NCBI GenBank assembly: GCA_965197545.1
Contig: CBDANJ010000007.1
Location: 1,302,001-1,366,000, forward strand
Direction: 5' to 3'
Length of the DNA stretch: 64,000 nt
DNA from: CATOSP01 sp965197545
GTDB lineage: Bacteria; Chloroflexota; Dehalococcoidia; Lucifugimonadales; UBA3495
Positions 7,662 through 15,436 of this stretch are shown one piece after another. The notes beneath the pieces were generated by a model, which did no database searches, was not told where the DNA came from, and worked only from the letters and a program-made list of their open reading frames with translations. Numbering within the stretch: position 1 is the stretch's first letter; each line of letters opens with the position of its first letter. The position numbers were made by a program, and so were the translations under genes.

Positions 7662-8663
7662 GTGTGGACGTTGGAGGTAGTCTTTGACCGGGGGGTCTAC
7701 CTTCCGGAACTGGACCTTTGGTTGGACTCCCTGCGCAAGAGGGACCTGGGGCTTATATCCCATGCACACTCGGACCACACGGCGCGGCATAGCCGGCCCG
7801 TCGTCACTCCGAATACAAACCTGCTCCTAGCCGACTACCTCAAGAAGTCGGACCCCGTGACCCTGGATTATCATGAACCGCTGGAAACTCTTGATTACAT
7901 CCTCACTTTGTACGCCGCCGGACACTGCCTCGGGTCGGCCCAGGCCCTCGTGGAGTCGAAAACCACCGGAGAACGACTCCTATACACCGGAGACATCAAA
8001 GTGCGCCCCAGCCCCACCAACGAACCTCTGGAGGCGCCTGAATGCGACATCCTGGTGATTGAGGCGACCTACGGTCAGCCCAGGTATGTCTTTCCGGACC
8101 AGGAGGAGGTCGTTAGGATTGCATACCTCGATCTGAGGTACTGGTTGAGCAAAGGAGAAAGGCCTGTAGTCCTAGGATACACTCTTGGCAAGTCCCAGGA
8201 GATTCTGAGCCACCTGTTGGCCGAAGGTTTTGATGTGCAAGTTGAGGAGAGCATATTCGACAAGGCTATGGTGTACCAGGAAGCCGGGGTCGAATTCCCC
8301 GGGAAATTCCGAAGGTTTGCGGGAGAATGGCCGGAGGGGATGGTGTTGATTTGCCCTCCTGGGAAGAAGACGTCGGCGGCAATAAGGGGTCACCGGCGTA
8401 TCCGGACAATGGAACTGACGGGCTGGGCTTTGGGAGGAGGACATCGCTGGGGGCGCCGCGGCGACGTTTCTCTGCCATACAGCGACCATCCGGACTTTAA
8501 CGAGTTGGTCGGCTACGTTAAAGAGGTCCAGCCGAAGCAGGTATATACGGTAAACGGTTTTCCTGAGCTCGCGGCCCACTTGCGCTCGCTGGGGTACCCG
8601 GCGGTGCATTTGGACCGAAATGGACGGAAAATCGACACGGGTTTCCAGATGAAACTGGTGTAG
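7662..8663 (+). CDS. Metallo-beta-lactamase-fold exonuclease-like protein (SNM1/CPSF type)
   Basis: 333-residue MBL-fold protein resembling the putative mRNA 3'-end processing/DNA exonuclease family. The metal motif HAHSDH lies near residue 34-39, the second metal His in AAGHCLGSAQ, and the Asp in LYTGDIK. C-terminal YSDHPDFNEL supplies the late histidine, and the family's RWGRRG segment precedes it. Likely a cytosolic zinc-dependent nuclease acting on nucleic acid ends. Start is GTG; a TTG three codons later has better Shine-Dalgarno spacing. It is not clustered with ligase or other repair genes, so its process is not shown by context. Confidence 0.8.
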   Translation: MWTLEVVFDRGVYLPELDLWLDSLRKRDLGLISHAHSDHTARHSRPVVTPNTNLLLADYLKKSDPVTLDYHEPLETLDYILTLYAAGHCLGSAQALVESKTTGERLLYTGDIKVRPSPTNEPLEAPECDILVIEATYGQPRYVFPDQEEVVRIAYLDLRYWLSKGERPVVLGYTLGKSQEILSHLLAEGFDVQVEESIFDKAMVYQEAGVEFPGKFRRFAGEWPEGMVLICPPGKKTSAAIRGHRRIRTMELTGWALGGGHRWGRRGDVSLPYSDHPDFNELVGYVKEVQPKQVYTVNGFPELAAHLRSLGYPAVHLDRNGRKIDTGFQMKLV

Positions 8664-8705
8664 GACGTTGGCCTTGGGCCAACTCCGGGGTGCTCGGAAA
8701 TAGTT

Positions 8706-8729
8706 GAGGGCGGCCACTTGGCCGCCCTC
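8706..8729. terminator. Bidirectional hairpin terminator between convergent genes
   Basis: Perfect 9-bp stem GAGGGCGGC/GCCGCCCTC with a 6-nt loop, followed by a T-containing stretch on the plus strand. It lies between the MBL gene and leuA, both ending toward it. Confidence 0.65.
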
Positions 8730-8756
8730 TTGTGCGTTTCAGGTAACCCGGTGGAC

Positions 8757-10316
8757 TTAGTCCGGCGTGCTGCCCGCCGCCGGTACACTGGCATCTTCGT
8801 CTGACGCCAGCATCCGGTTGACGGCGCTCAGGTACGCCTTGGCGCTGGCGACGATGATATCGGTGGATGCCCCGCGTCCCGTGTAAACATTTCCTTCGCT
8901 TTCGATGCGGATGGTCACGGTGCCGATGGAGTCGATACCCTCCGTCACCGACTGGACGTTGAAGTCCACCAGGCTGCAATTACAGCCGACCACCCGGTCG
9001 ATCGCGTTGCAGACCGCGTCTACGGGGCCATTCCCGGTTGAGGCATCGGTTACCACGCTCTGGTCCGGGCCGATCAGACGGACAGTGGCTGTGGGCACAT
9101 CGTGGTCGCCGCTGGTAAACTGGACATGGTCCAGGGTGTAGCTGATGGGCTCGGTCGCGACCCGCTTCTCCTCGTCCATAAGGATCTCCAGGTCACGGTC
9201 GGTTACCTCCCGCTTTTTGTCGGCAAGGTCTTTGAAGGACTCGAAGACGCTGCTGATCTCATCCCTGGAAAGGACGTAGCCGAGGGCCTCGAGCCTTGCC
9301 TGTAGCCCGGCCCTTCCGCTGAGCTTCCCCAGCACCAGGCTGCTGCCGGGGACTCCGACCCGTTCCGGCTGCATAACTTCGTAGGTGGACCGGTCCTTTA
9401 GGACGCCGTCCTGGTGGATTCCGGAAGCGTGGCGGAATGCATTCTCACCCACGACCGCCTTGTTTGCCTGGACGTTCATGCCGGTGATGCGGCTCACCAA
9501 CCGGCTGGTGGGGTAGATCTGGGTGGTGTCGATACCGGTATCGACCTTGAAGAGGTCTCTACGTGTGTCCACCGCCATTATAATCTCTTCAAGAGAGGCA
9601 TTGCCCGCCCGTTCGCCGATGCCGTTGATGCACCCTTCTACCTGGAACGCGCCGGCCTGAATGGCGGCCAGGCTGTTGGAAACGGCGAGGCCCAAGTCGT
9701 TGTGGCAATGCACGCTCAGCGTGACGCCATCGATCCCGGGGACCTTGAGCTGGAGCTCCCGCAACAGCTCCGCGAAGTCCGACGGTATGGCGTATCCGAC
9801 GGTGTCGGCGATGTTAATGGTGGTAGCGCCGGCGCGGATCACCTCCTCCATCATCTGGAACAGGTAGTCCTTGTTGGTGCGGGTGGCGTCCATGGGCGAA
9901 AACTCGACGTCGGGGCAGTAGCTCTTGGCCCTTTCCACCATGGTCACCGCCATCTCCATCACCTCCTCCCTGTTCTTGCGGAGCTGATGCATCTGGTGGA
10001 TTTCCGACGAAGATAGGAACACGTGGATGCGGGGCCTGTCGGAATGCTTGACGGCTTCCCATGCCTGATCGATGTCGTTAGGCACGGCCCGGGCCAGTGA
10101 CGCGATGATAGGGCCCTTGACTTCGCGGGCGATGTTGCTCACCGCCTCGAAGTCGCCAGGGGAACTGGCGGCGAACCCCGCTTCAATGATATCGACCCGC
10201 ATTCTCTGGAGCTGCCGGGCGATTTCCATTTTTTCTTCGCCGGTCATCCCGATTCCGGCGGACTGCTCTCCGTCTCTGAGAGTGGTGTCCAAGAAAAGCA
10301 CTTTGTCGTCAGCCAT
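8757..10316 (-). CDS. leuA: 2-isopropylmalate synthase
   Basis: Condenses acetyl-CoA with 2-oxoisovalerate in the first committed step of leucine synthesis. 519 residues, normal for LeuA. The TIM barrel begins with FLDTTLRDGEQSAG, contains the metal motif HCHNDLG and the catalytic GIGERAGN region, and is followed by the accessory and C-terminal allosteric domain (from about 390; ATVRLIGPD; GRGASTDIIVA), which in this family binds leucine for feedback control. Citramalate synthase or homocitrate synthase are related alternatives, but the ilv context favours LeuA. AAGGAG lies upstream of the ATG, just after a strong hairpin. It is the last gene of the ilvBNC cluster. Confidence 0.92.
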   Translation of the reverse strand: MADDKVLFLDTTLRDGEQSAGIGMTGEEKMEIARQLQRMRVDIIEAGFAASSPGDFEAVSNIAREVKGPIIASLARAVPNDIDQAWEAVKHSDRPRIHVFLSSSEIHQMHQLRKNREEVMEMAVTMVERAKSYCPDVEFSPMDATRTNKDYLFQMMEEVIRAGATTINIADTVGYAIPSDFAELLRELQLKVPGIDGVTLSVHCHNDLGLAVSNSLAAIQAGAFQVEGCINGIGERAGNASLEEIIMAVDTRRDLFKVDTGIDTTQIYPTSRLVSRITGMNVQANKAVVGENAFRHASGIHQDGVLKDRSTYEVMQPERVGVPGSSLVLGKLSGRAGLQARLEALGYVLSRDEISSVFESFKDLADKKREVTDRDLEILMDEEKRVATEPISYTLDHVQFTSGDHDVPTATVRLIGPDQSVVTDASTGNGPVDAVCNAIDRVVGCNCSLVDFNVQSVTEGIDSIGTVTIRIESEGNVYTGRGASTDIIVASAKAYLSAVNRMLASDEDASVPAAGSTPD

Positions 10317-10341
10317 AACCCTTCTTTTTACTCCTTCCTGG

Positions 10342-10371
10342 TGGCCCCCGGTTTTGGTTGCGTGGGGGCCA
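10342..10371 (-). promoter_or_regulatory. Hairpin just upstream of the leuA ribosome-binding site
   Basis: TGGCCCCC and GGGGGCCA form a perfect 8-bp stem with a 14-nt loop ending about 12 nt before AAGGAG of leuA. There is no U tract, so it is not a classical terminator. It may stabilise or separate leuA translation from the upstream genes. Confidence 0.35.
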
Positions 10372-10529
10372 GGTATTTTGTCAGGTGATTCTCGAACGAA
10401 TAGCCGAAGAAATCTGGTCTACCAGAAAGGTGTCACAGGGGCATGTAGTCCACCGCACCCAGCCCGGCCAAGACCAGCGTGCGACGGTGAACTACACTCA
10501 GTCGCTCCTTGTTTCTCAAGATGGTTCTC

Positions 10530-10826
10530 CTATCCTCCGATTCGGTTGACCAGGGCCAACATTGTCGTGAACCACAAGACGAACGAAGTTATCCACATCG
10601 TGATGACTGTCCCGAGTACCCAGAGAAACTTTCGGTCCGTCGAGGACCTGAGGACCTGAATCTCGGTTCTAAGGTCACGCATCTCGGTTCTGAGGTCACG
10701 ATTGTCTTCTCTTAGACCGCGGATGTCGTCCCTGATGTCCTGTATCCCGCGTTCAACATTCTCGACCCGTGCTTCCAACCGGGCCAAGCGTTCTCCATCG
10801 GGGGTGTCGGTTGTCATGGTGGTCAT
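10530..10826 (-). CDS. Small coiled-coil protein with one C-terminal membrane segment
   Basis: 98 residues with no family I can name. The first 65 residues form a highly charged helix with heptad-like repeats (LRTEMRDLRTEIQVLR), predicted coiled coil; residues 70-93 are a hydrophobic membrane span ending in a short tail. The charged part would face the cytoplasm. It lies between ilvC (15 bp upstream) and leuA, on the same strand, so it is co-transcribed with branched-chain amino acid genes. Start at 10826 is supported by GAAGGT upstream; a second ATG is three codons in. Function unknown. The shape resembles small phage-type XhlA-like proteins, but that is only a resemblance. Confidence 0.65.
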   Translation of the reverse strand: MTTMTTDTPDGERLARLEARVENVERGIQDIRDDIRGLREDNRDLRTEMRDLRTEIQVLRSSTDRKFLWVLGTVITMWITSFVLWFTTMLALVNRIGG

Positions 10827-10841
10827 GTTGGTACCTTCGGT

Positions 10842-11837
10842 CTATCTCGGGTCTAGCCAGGGCATCATGGAGCGGAGTTCCTTACCGATTTGCTCAATGG
10901 GCGCGTTTTGGGCTTCCTCACGCATGGGGTTGAAGCGGGGCCGGCCCTCGTCGTTTTCGGCGATCCACTCCCTGGCAAAAGTGCCGTCCTGGATCTCTTT
11001 CAACACGGTCCGCATGTTCTCACGGACGTGCTCGTCGATAATCCGACTGCGGCGGCTGAGAGAGCCGTATTCGGCGGTGTCGCTAACTGAGAAGTGCATG
11101 TAGTTGTGCCCGCCCTGGTACATCAGGTCGACGATCATTTTTAACTCGTGCAGACACTCGAAGTAGGCGATCTCCTGGGGATATCCTGCCTCCACGAGGG
11201 TCTCGAAAGCCGCGTTCACCAGGGCCGTGACTCCTCCGCACAGGATCGACTGCTCGCCGAAAAGGTCGCTCTCCGTCTCGTCTTTAATGGTGGTTTCCAG
11301 CACACCGGCTCCGGTGGACCCGATGCCCTTGGCATAGGCGAGGCCGATTTGCTTGGCGTTGCCAGTGGAGTCCTGATGCACAGCCAAAAGGCTGGGTACA
11401 CCCACACCCTGTTCAAACAGCTCTCGCATTCGGTGTCCCGGGGCTTTCGGTGCGACCATCATCACGTCCATGTCTCCGGCCGGTACAATTTCACGGTAGT
11501 GGATGCTAAAGCCGTGGGCTACCATGAACGCGCTGCCGGGCTTCAGGTTGGGCGCGATCTGGTCCCTGTAGACACCGCCCTGGATGTGGTCGGGAATGAC
11601 CATCATGAGAATGTCCGCCCGCTCGGCCACTTCGGGAACGTCGGCCACCTCCAGCCCGGCTTCCTGGGCGGTAATGCGGCTGCGGCTCTCTGGATAGAGT
11701 CCAACCACCACGTTCTGCCCGTTGTCCTTGAGGTTCAGGGCGTGGGCGTGGCCCTGTGAACCGTACCCCACAATACCGATTGTTTTGTCGGAGATGACTG
11801 AAAGGTCCGCGTCCTTGTCGTAATAAACGTCTACCAT
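10842..11837 (-). CDS. ilvC: Ketol-acid reductoisomerase
   Basis: Isomerises and reduces acetolactate or acetohydroxybutyrate with NADPH in valine and isoleucine synthesis. 331 residues, class I (short) length. The Rossmann motif is GYGSQGHAHALNLKDNG. The knotted helical domain carries the magnesium and substrate ligands around DETESDLFGEQ and ECLHELKMIVDLMY. Located after ilvN with a 69-bp gap and before the small membrane protein gene. The ATG has only a weak purine-rich leader (GCGAGAG), suggesting dependence on upstream translation. Confidence 0.95.
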   Translation of the reverse strand: MVDVYYDKDADLSVISDKTIGIVGYGSQGHAHALNLKDNGQNVVVGLYPESRSRITAQEAGLEVADVPEVAERADILMMVIPDHIQGGVYRDQIAPNLKPGSAFMVAHGFSIHYREIVPAGDMDVMMVAPKAPGHRMRELFEQGVGVPSLLAVHQDSTGNAKQIGLAYAKGIGSTGAGVLETTIKDETESDLFGEQSILCGGVTALVNAAFETLVEAGYPQEIAYFECLHELKMIVDLMYQGGHNYMHFSVSDTAEYGSLSRRSRIIDEHVRENMRTVLKEIQDGTFAREWIAENDEGRPRFNPMREEAQNAPIEQIGKELRSMMPWLDPR

Positions 11838-11906
11838 AATGCTCTCGCGTATTCCTCTACTTGCTCTTGATTAGAGTGGGTGTCTTGAATGAATCGCCGG
11901 ATACAT

Positions 11907-12470
11907 TTAGCCTGGCAGTCCAGCCCTTGCGCCGTTGCCCCGAATCTCTATCCCCACCGTGTCGCTGACCCTGGCATTTTCCTGGCCGCGGACCATGGCC
12001 ACCAGCCCGGTACGCTGCATTTCGATGATGCCGAATGGCGCCAGCAAGTCGTGCAGGGCGTTGATTTTGTCCTGCTCTCCAGTGACCTCAATTACCATTG
12101 ATTGGGCTCCCACGTCGACCACGTTGGCGCGGAAGAGGTGGGCCATTTGGATTATCTCGGCCCTGGTTGCGGTGGTGGCCTTGACCTTGATTAACGACAG
12201 TTCCCTGGCGACGGTCTCCTGGTCGGAGAGGTCCGCGACCCGGATAACGTCGATCAGCTTGTCCAGTTGCTTGGTCACCTGGACAACGGTGTCCTCATCT
12301 CCGCTCACGACGAAGGTCATCCTCGAAAGGCCCGGCTGTTCGCTGTTCCCAACAGCGAGGCTGGCGATGTTGAACCCCCTGCGGCGGAACAGGCTGGCTA
12401 TACGGGCCAGGACACCGGGTTTATCCTCGACGAGGGCGACGATGGTATGGTGTTCTCCATTGAGGCTCAT
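11907..12470 (-). CDS. ilvN: Acetolactate synthase small (regulatory) subunit
   Basis: Regulatory subunit of acetohydroxyacid synthase; its ACT domain binds valine and sets feedback inhibition of the large subunit. 187 residues. The ACT domain occupies about 1-80 (HTIVALVEDKPGVLARIASLF, with RRGFNIASLAVG), followed by the C-terminal activation domain (ELSLIKVKA; VDVGAQSMVIEVTG). The start lies 6 bp after the ilvB stop, so the two subunits are translationally linked. The C-terminal 20 residues extend slightly past the usual end. Confidence 0.95.
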   Translation of the reverse strand: MSLNGEHHTIVALVEDKPGVLARIASLFRRRGFNIASLAVGNSEQPGLSRMTFVVSGDEDTVVQVTKQLDKLIDVIRVADLSDQETVARELSLIKVKATTATRAEIIQMAHLFRANVVDVGAQSMVIEVTGEQDKINALHDLLAPFGIIEMQRTGLVAMVRGQENARVSDTVGIEIRGNGARAGLPG

Positions 12471-12476
12471 TTGGGG

Positions 12477-14165
12477 CTATCCTTCGGTTACGGGCTGTTC
12501 CATCATTTCATTGACGGACTCACCAGCCGGGATCATTGGGTACACGTTTTCGTCGTCCTTTACCACGAAGTCGATAACCACGGGACCGGGAATTTCCATG
12601 GCCTGTTGGATCGCGTTGGAAACCTGGTCCTGTTCTGTGACTCGCAGGCCGGGGATTCCGTAGGCTTCGGCAAGCTTGACGAAGTCGGGGTTCCCCGAGT
12701 AGATCGTGGCGAAGAAATCTTTTTCGTAGAAGAGGTCCTGCCACTGTTTGACCATCCCCAGGACGCCGTTATTGAGAATGGCGAATTTGACGTTGATGTT
12801 GTTTTCCACCGCTGTCGAGAGGTCGCAGAGCGTCATTTGAAATCCGCCGTCCCCGGCGATGGACCAGACTGTCTTGTCGGGCCGCCCTACTTTCGCGCCC
12901 AGGGCCGCCGGGACCTCGAAACCCATGGACCCGAGGCCACCGGAGGTGATCAGGGTGTTGGGTTCGTGGAAACCGCAGTACTGGGCCGCCCACATCTGGT
13001 GCTGACCCACTCCGGTGACGATGATCGCGTCGCCCTTGGTCGCTTCGGAGAGCTGATGTAGCACGTATTGGGGTAGCAGCCCATCAGCCTCCCGGATCTG
13101 CAGAGAAGGGTGCTCAGCCCGCAAGGAGTCGACGTGCTTCAGCCAGTCCATGTGTACGTTGGGCTCGACCAACGGCAGAAGCTGACCCAGAACGCGCTTT
13201 AGGTCGCCAACTACGGGCGCGGTGGCCTTTACGTTCTTGCCAACCTCGGAAGGGTCAACATCGACGTGGACCACCTTGGCGTTGGGGGCGAAGTCCGCGA
13301 TCCGGCCGGTGATCCGGTCATCGAAGCGCATTCCGAGGGAGATGAGCAGGTCCGCTTGGTCTATTGCGAGGCTGGAGTAGGCCATCCCGTGCATGCCTGA
13401 CATTCCCAGATTCAGATAGTGGTCGGTTGGGAAAGAGCTAATCCCGAGGAGTGTGGGAACCACGGGTATCTGGGCCTTCTCGGCCAACTCGCGCAACTCC
13501 TCGTAGGCATGGGAAATCAACACGCCGTGGCCCGCGAAGATAATCGGGCGTTTGGCTTCATTGATCAATTTGGCGGCTTTCGCCACGTCTTCAGGGTCGC
13601 CATCCCCTGGAGGGTTGTACCCAGCCAGGTTTACGTCGTCTGGCCAGACGAATTCGGCCTTGTCGCCTAATAGGACGTCCTTGGGTATATCCACCAGAAC
13701 GACGCCGGGCCTGCCGGTCCGGGCGATGTGGAAGGCCTCCTTGATCGCAGGGGCGATGTCTTCCACCTCCATCACCAGGTAGTTGTGCTTGGTGATGGGA
13801 AGCGTTATGCCGGAGATGTCCGTCTCCTGAAAGGCGTCTCTGCCAATGGCGGCGCGGGGGACCTGGCCGGTAATGGCGACTATCGGCACCGAGTCCATTT
13901 GCGCCGAGGCAAGGCCGGTGACCAGGTTGGTCGCACCCGGCCCGGAGGTGGCGGCGCAGACGCCGACCTTGCCGGTTACCCGGGCATAGCCGTCGGCGGC
14001 CATGGCCGCGCCTTGCTCATGGCGTACGAGGATGTGCTTAAGCTGGGGGTACTTGGCCAGGGCCCCGTAAAGGGGCAAGACAGCCCCTCCCGGAAGGCCG
14101 AACATGACGTCCACTCCCTCTTTCAGGAGGCTTTCACAAACGATTTCCGCGCCGGTTAGCTCCAT
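12477..14165 (-). CDS. ilvB: Acetolactate synthase large (catalytic) subunit
   Basis: Thiamine-diphosphate enzyme that joins two pyruvates, or pyruvate with 2-oxobutyrate, at the first shared step of valine/leucine and isoleucine synthesis. 562 residues. The catalytic Glu lies in LVRHEQGAAMAADGYAR; the ThDP/Mg motif is GDGGFQMTLCDLSTA ending NNG. A central FAD-binding domain is present as in biosynthetic AHAS. AAGGATATGAG precedes the ATG. It is the first gene of the operon, directly behind a T-box leader that should couple its expression to charging of a cognate tRNA. Confidence 0.95.
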   Translation of the reverse strand: MELTGAEIVCESLLKEGVDVMFGLPGGAVLPLYGALAKYPQLKHILVRHEQGAAMAADGYARVTGKVGVCAATSGPGATNLVTGLASAQMDSVPIVAITGQVPRAAIGRDAFQETDISGITLPITKHNYLVMEVEDIAPAIKEAFHIARTGRPGVVLVDIPKDVLLGDKAEFVWPDDVNLAGYNPPGDGDPEDVAKAAKLINEAKRPIIFAGHGVLISHAYEELRELAEKAQIPVVPTLLGISSFPTDHYLNLGMSGMHGMAYSSLAIDQADLLISLGMRFDDRITGRIADFAPNAKVVHVDVDPSEVGKNVKATAPVVGDLKRVLGQLLPLVEPNVHMDWLKHVDSLRAEHPSLQIREADGLLPQYVLHQLSEATKGDAIIVTGVGQHQMWAAQYCGFHEPNTLITSGGLGSMGFEVPAALGAKVGRPDKTVWSIAGDGGFQMTLCDLSTAVENNINVKFAILNNGVLGMVKQWQDLFYEKDFFATIYSGNPDFVKLAEAYGIPGLRVTEQDQVSNAIQQAMEIPGPVVIDFVVKDDENVYPMIPAGESVNEMMEQPVTEG

Positions 14166-14204
14166 CTCATATCCTTAGTCCGAATTCGAAGAAAACTAGA
14201 CAAG

Positions 14205-14234
14205 AAAAAGCCCATCCCCTGAAGGGACGGGCTT
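14205..14234 (-). terminator. T-box intrinsic terminator
   Basis: On the minus strand AAGCCCGTCCC and GGGATGGGCTT form a stem around TTCAG, followed by a T run. It competes with the antiterminator helix formed by the T-box sequence. Confidence 0.88.
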
Positions 14235-14500
14235 GATATCCCGCGGTACCACCCTTCTTTTCCGAATAGAAGCGACTCTGGCTACGCGCCGCTGCTCACC
14301 CCTAAATGGAGTGGTCTATCATTCGGAACAGCTTGGAGACGTTTAACGGGGTCTACCGCCACGCTCTACTCTTAGTTCAAGCGGGTCGCTCCGGGGCGAG
14401 TTGGGGGCCTTGCTGCCGCCGGACTTTCACCAATCGCCGACTCTCTAAGGCAGTGTGCCCTTACTACTCCCTTTCATCGCGGATTCCGTCAATTTTCTAC
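14205..14500 (-). ncRNA. T-box leader controlling ilvB operon
   Basis: The canonical T-box AAGGGTGGTACCGCGG is read at 14241-14256 on the minus strand. Upstream lies a stem I with AGTA, the AGAGAG bulge, and a GGTG-containing distal loop closed by TCGG/CCGG; downstream is a rho-independent terminator. The uncharged tRNA pairs with the specifier and the T-box sequence to favour readthrough. I could not fix the specifier codon with confidence. Total length of about 295 nt is normal for the class. Confidence 0.92.
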
Positions 14501-14506
14501 CAGTGA

Positions 14507-14536
14507 AGCGTAACAGCGGCATGCCCGATGTGTCAA
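14507..14536 (-). promoter_or_regulatory. Promoter of the T-box/ilvB transcript
   Basis: A perfect TTGACA (14531-14536, minus strand) followed by an 18-bp spacer and the weak -10 TACGCT (14507-14512). The implied start near 14500 matches the 5' side of the T-box structure. Confidence 0.55.
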
Positions 14537-14622
14537 CATCGTGCTTTGGCGCGGGCAGCGAGTGTGACCGCATTCGGAGACACCTGTGGCTGCGATGACC
14601 AGACCCCACTTGACCGGAGTGT

Positions 14623-15048
14623 TCACCAACCTTGTGACCAGGGGTTGATGATGTCAATGCCGCAGCCCTGGAATCCCCGTGCGTCCCTGGTTGCAACCTG
14701 GGCACCCCGGGAACGTGCGATCGCGGCGATCTGGCAATCGGCGTGGCTGATAGGGAATCCGGCGGCGCGTCTGCTGGCGGAGATAGCGGCGAAAGCACGG
14801 GCAGCCAGGCTGTCGAATGGAAGGATCCGGCCGGCAAAGTCGTGCCGGAGCATCCCTTCGGTCTCCGCCGACAATCTGTCTCGGCGCCGGCCAATTGGCA
14901 AAACCTCAATTCCGTACAGTAATTCGGCTTCGCTGATCGCGGTCAGGAAGAGATCGGACCCAACTTGTGCCGACACCCAGTTGACAACTCGCTCTTCGGG
15001 ATTAGCTCGGATCAACTCCGAAACGACGTTCGTGTCGAGAACGATCAT
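14623..15048 (-). CDS. PIN-domain toxin of VapC/FitB type
   Basis: 141-residue PIN ribonuclease, the toxin of a type II toxin-antitoxin pair; such toxins cleave tRNA or other RNA using a magnesium site. N-terminal MIVLDTNVVSEL carries the first acidic residue, ISEAELLYGIE the Glu, and ISHADCQIAAIARSRGA plus VATRD the later Asp residues. The pattern fits FitB (P...W motif in the INPW tail). I chose the ATG at 15048, 10 bp after the antitoxin stop. All expected catalytic acids appear to be present, so it should be active. Confidence 0.9.
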   Translation of the reverse strand: MIVLDTNVVSELIRANPEERVVNWVSAQVGSDLFLTAISEAELLYGIEVLPIGRRRDRLSAETEGMLRHDFAGRILPFDSLAARAFAAISASRRAAGFPISHADCQIAAIARSRGAQVATRDARGFQGCGIDIINPWSQGW

Positions 15049-15058
15049 TGCCACGGTT

Positions 15059-15304
15059 TTAGTCGAACGTTGGTGGTTCACGCATAGGCTCACGCGGCGG
15101 CAACTCCAAATCTGCGCCACCTAGAGGGGCGAACCGGGATCGAATAGCCTCAGCCAGGTTTACGACTGGAGGTTGTGTTTGGTCTAGGGCCGCCCGGAAT
15201 ATCTCCCGGGCCTCTTGTTCCATGGACCGGCCGTTTTCGGCGGCCCGGATTCGGAGCCGGCGCTTAATATCTTCATCAAGGTTGCGCACAGTAATGCTGG
15301 CCAT
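15059..15304 (-). CDS. FitA-like ribbon-helix-helix antitoxin
   Basis: 81-residue antitoxin, partner of the PIN toxin. The N-terminal ribbon-helix-helix (MASITVRNLDEDIKRRLRIR; SMEQEAREIFR) is characteristic of FitA/VapB and binds the operon operator. The acidic, proline-rich C-terminus should wrap the toxin active site. GGGAGG lies upstream of the ATG at 15304. A good -10 and a 24-bp inverted repeat precede it, consistent with autoregulation. Confidence 0.9.
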   Translation of the reverse strand: MASITVRNLDEDIKRRLRIRAAENGRSMEQEAREIFRAALDQTQPPVVNLAEAIRSRFAPLGGADLELPPREPMREPPTFD

Positions 15305-15334
15305 GAGCCCACCTCCCACTTAACCTGTTGCTCG

Positions 15335-15368
15335 ATTATACGTTGATTGCGCCGATAGCGCCGCAATC
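15335..15368 (-). promoter_or_regulatory. FitAB promoter with overlapping operator
   Basis: Perfect TATAAT on the minus strand (15335-15340). An inverted repeat with arms GATTGCG and CGCAATC (15345-15351 and 15362-15368) covers the region where the -35 should lie; no consensus -35 is present. This is the expected place for the ribbon-helix-helix antitoxin to bind. Confidence 0.6.
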
Positions 15369-15436
15369 AGAAGAGCAAAAACCTCTGGACTTGAGAAGGG
15401 CCAGCCCGTTTCCCTCAACCCTCAACGTATCGACTC

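Noticed and set aside
10380..10530. Leucine leader peptide and attenuator before leuA
   Set aside because: No short frame rich in Leu codons and no U tract after the hairpin.
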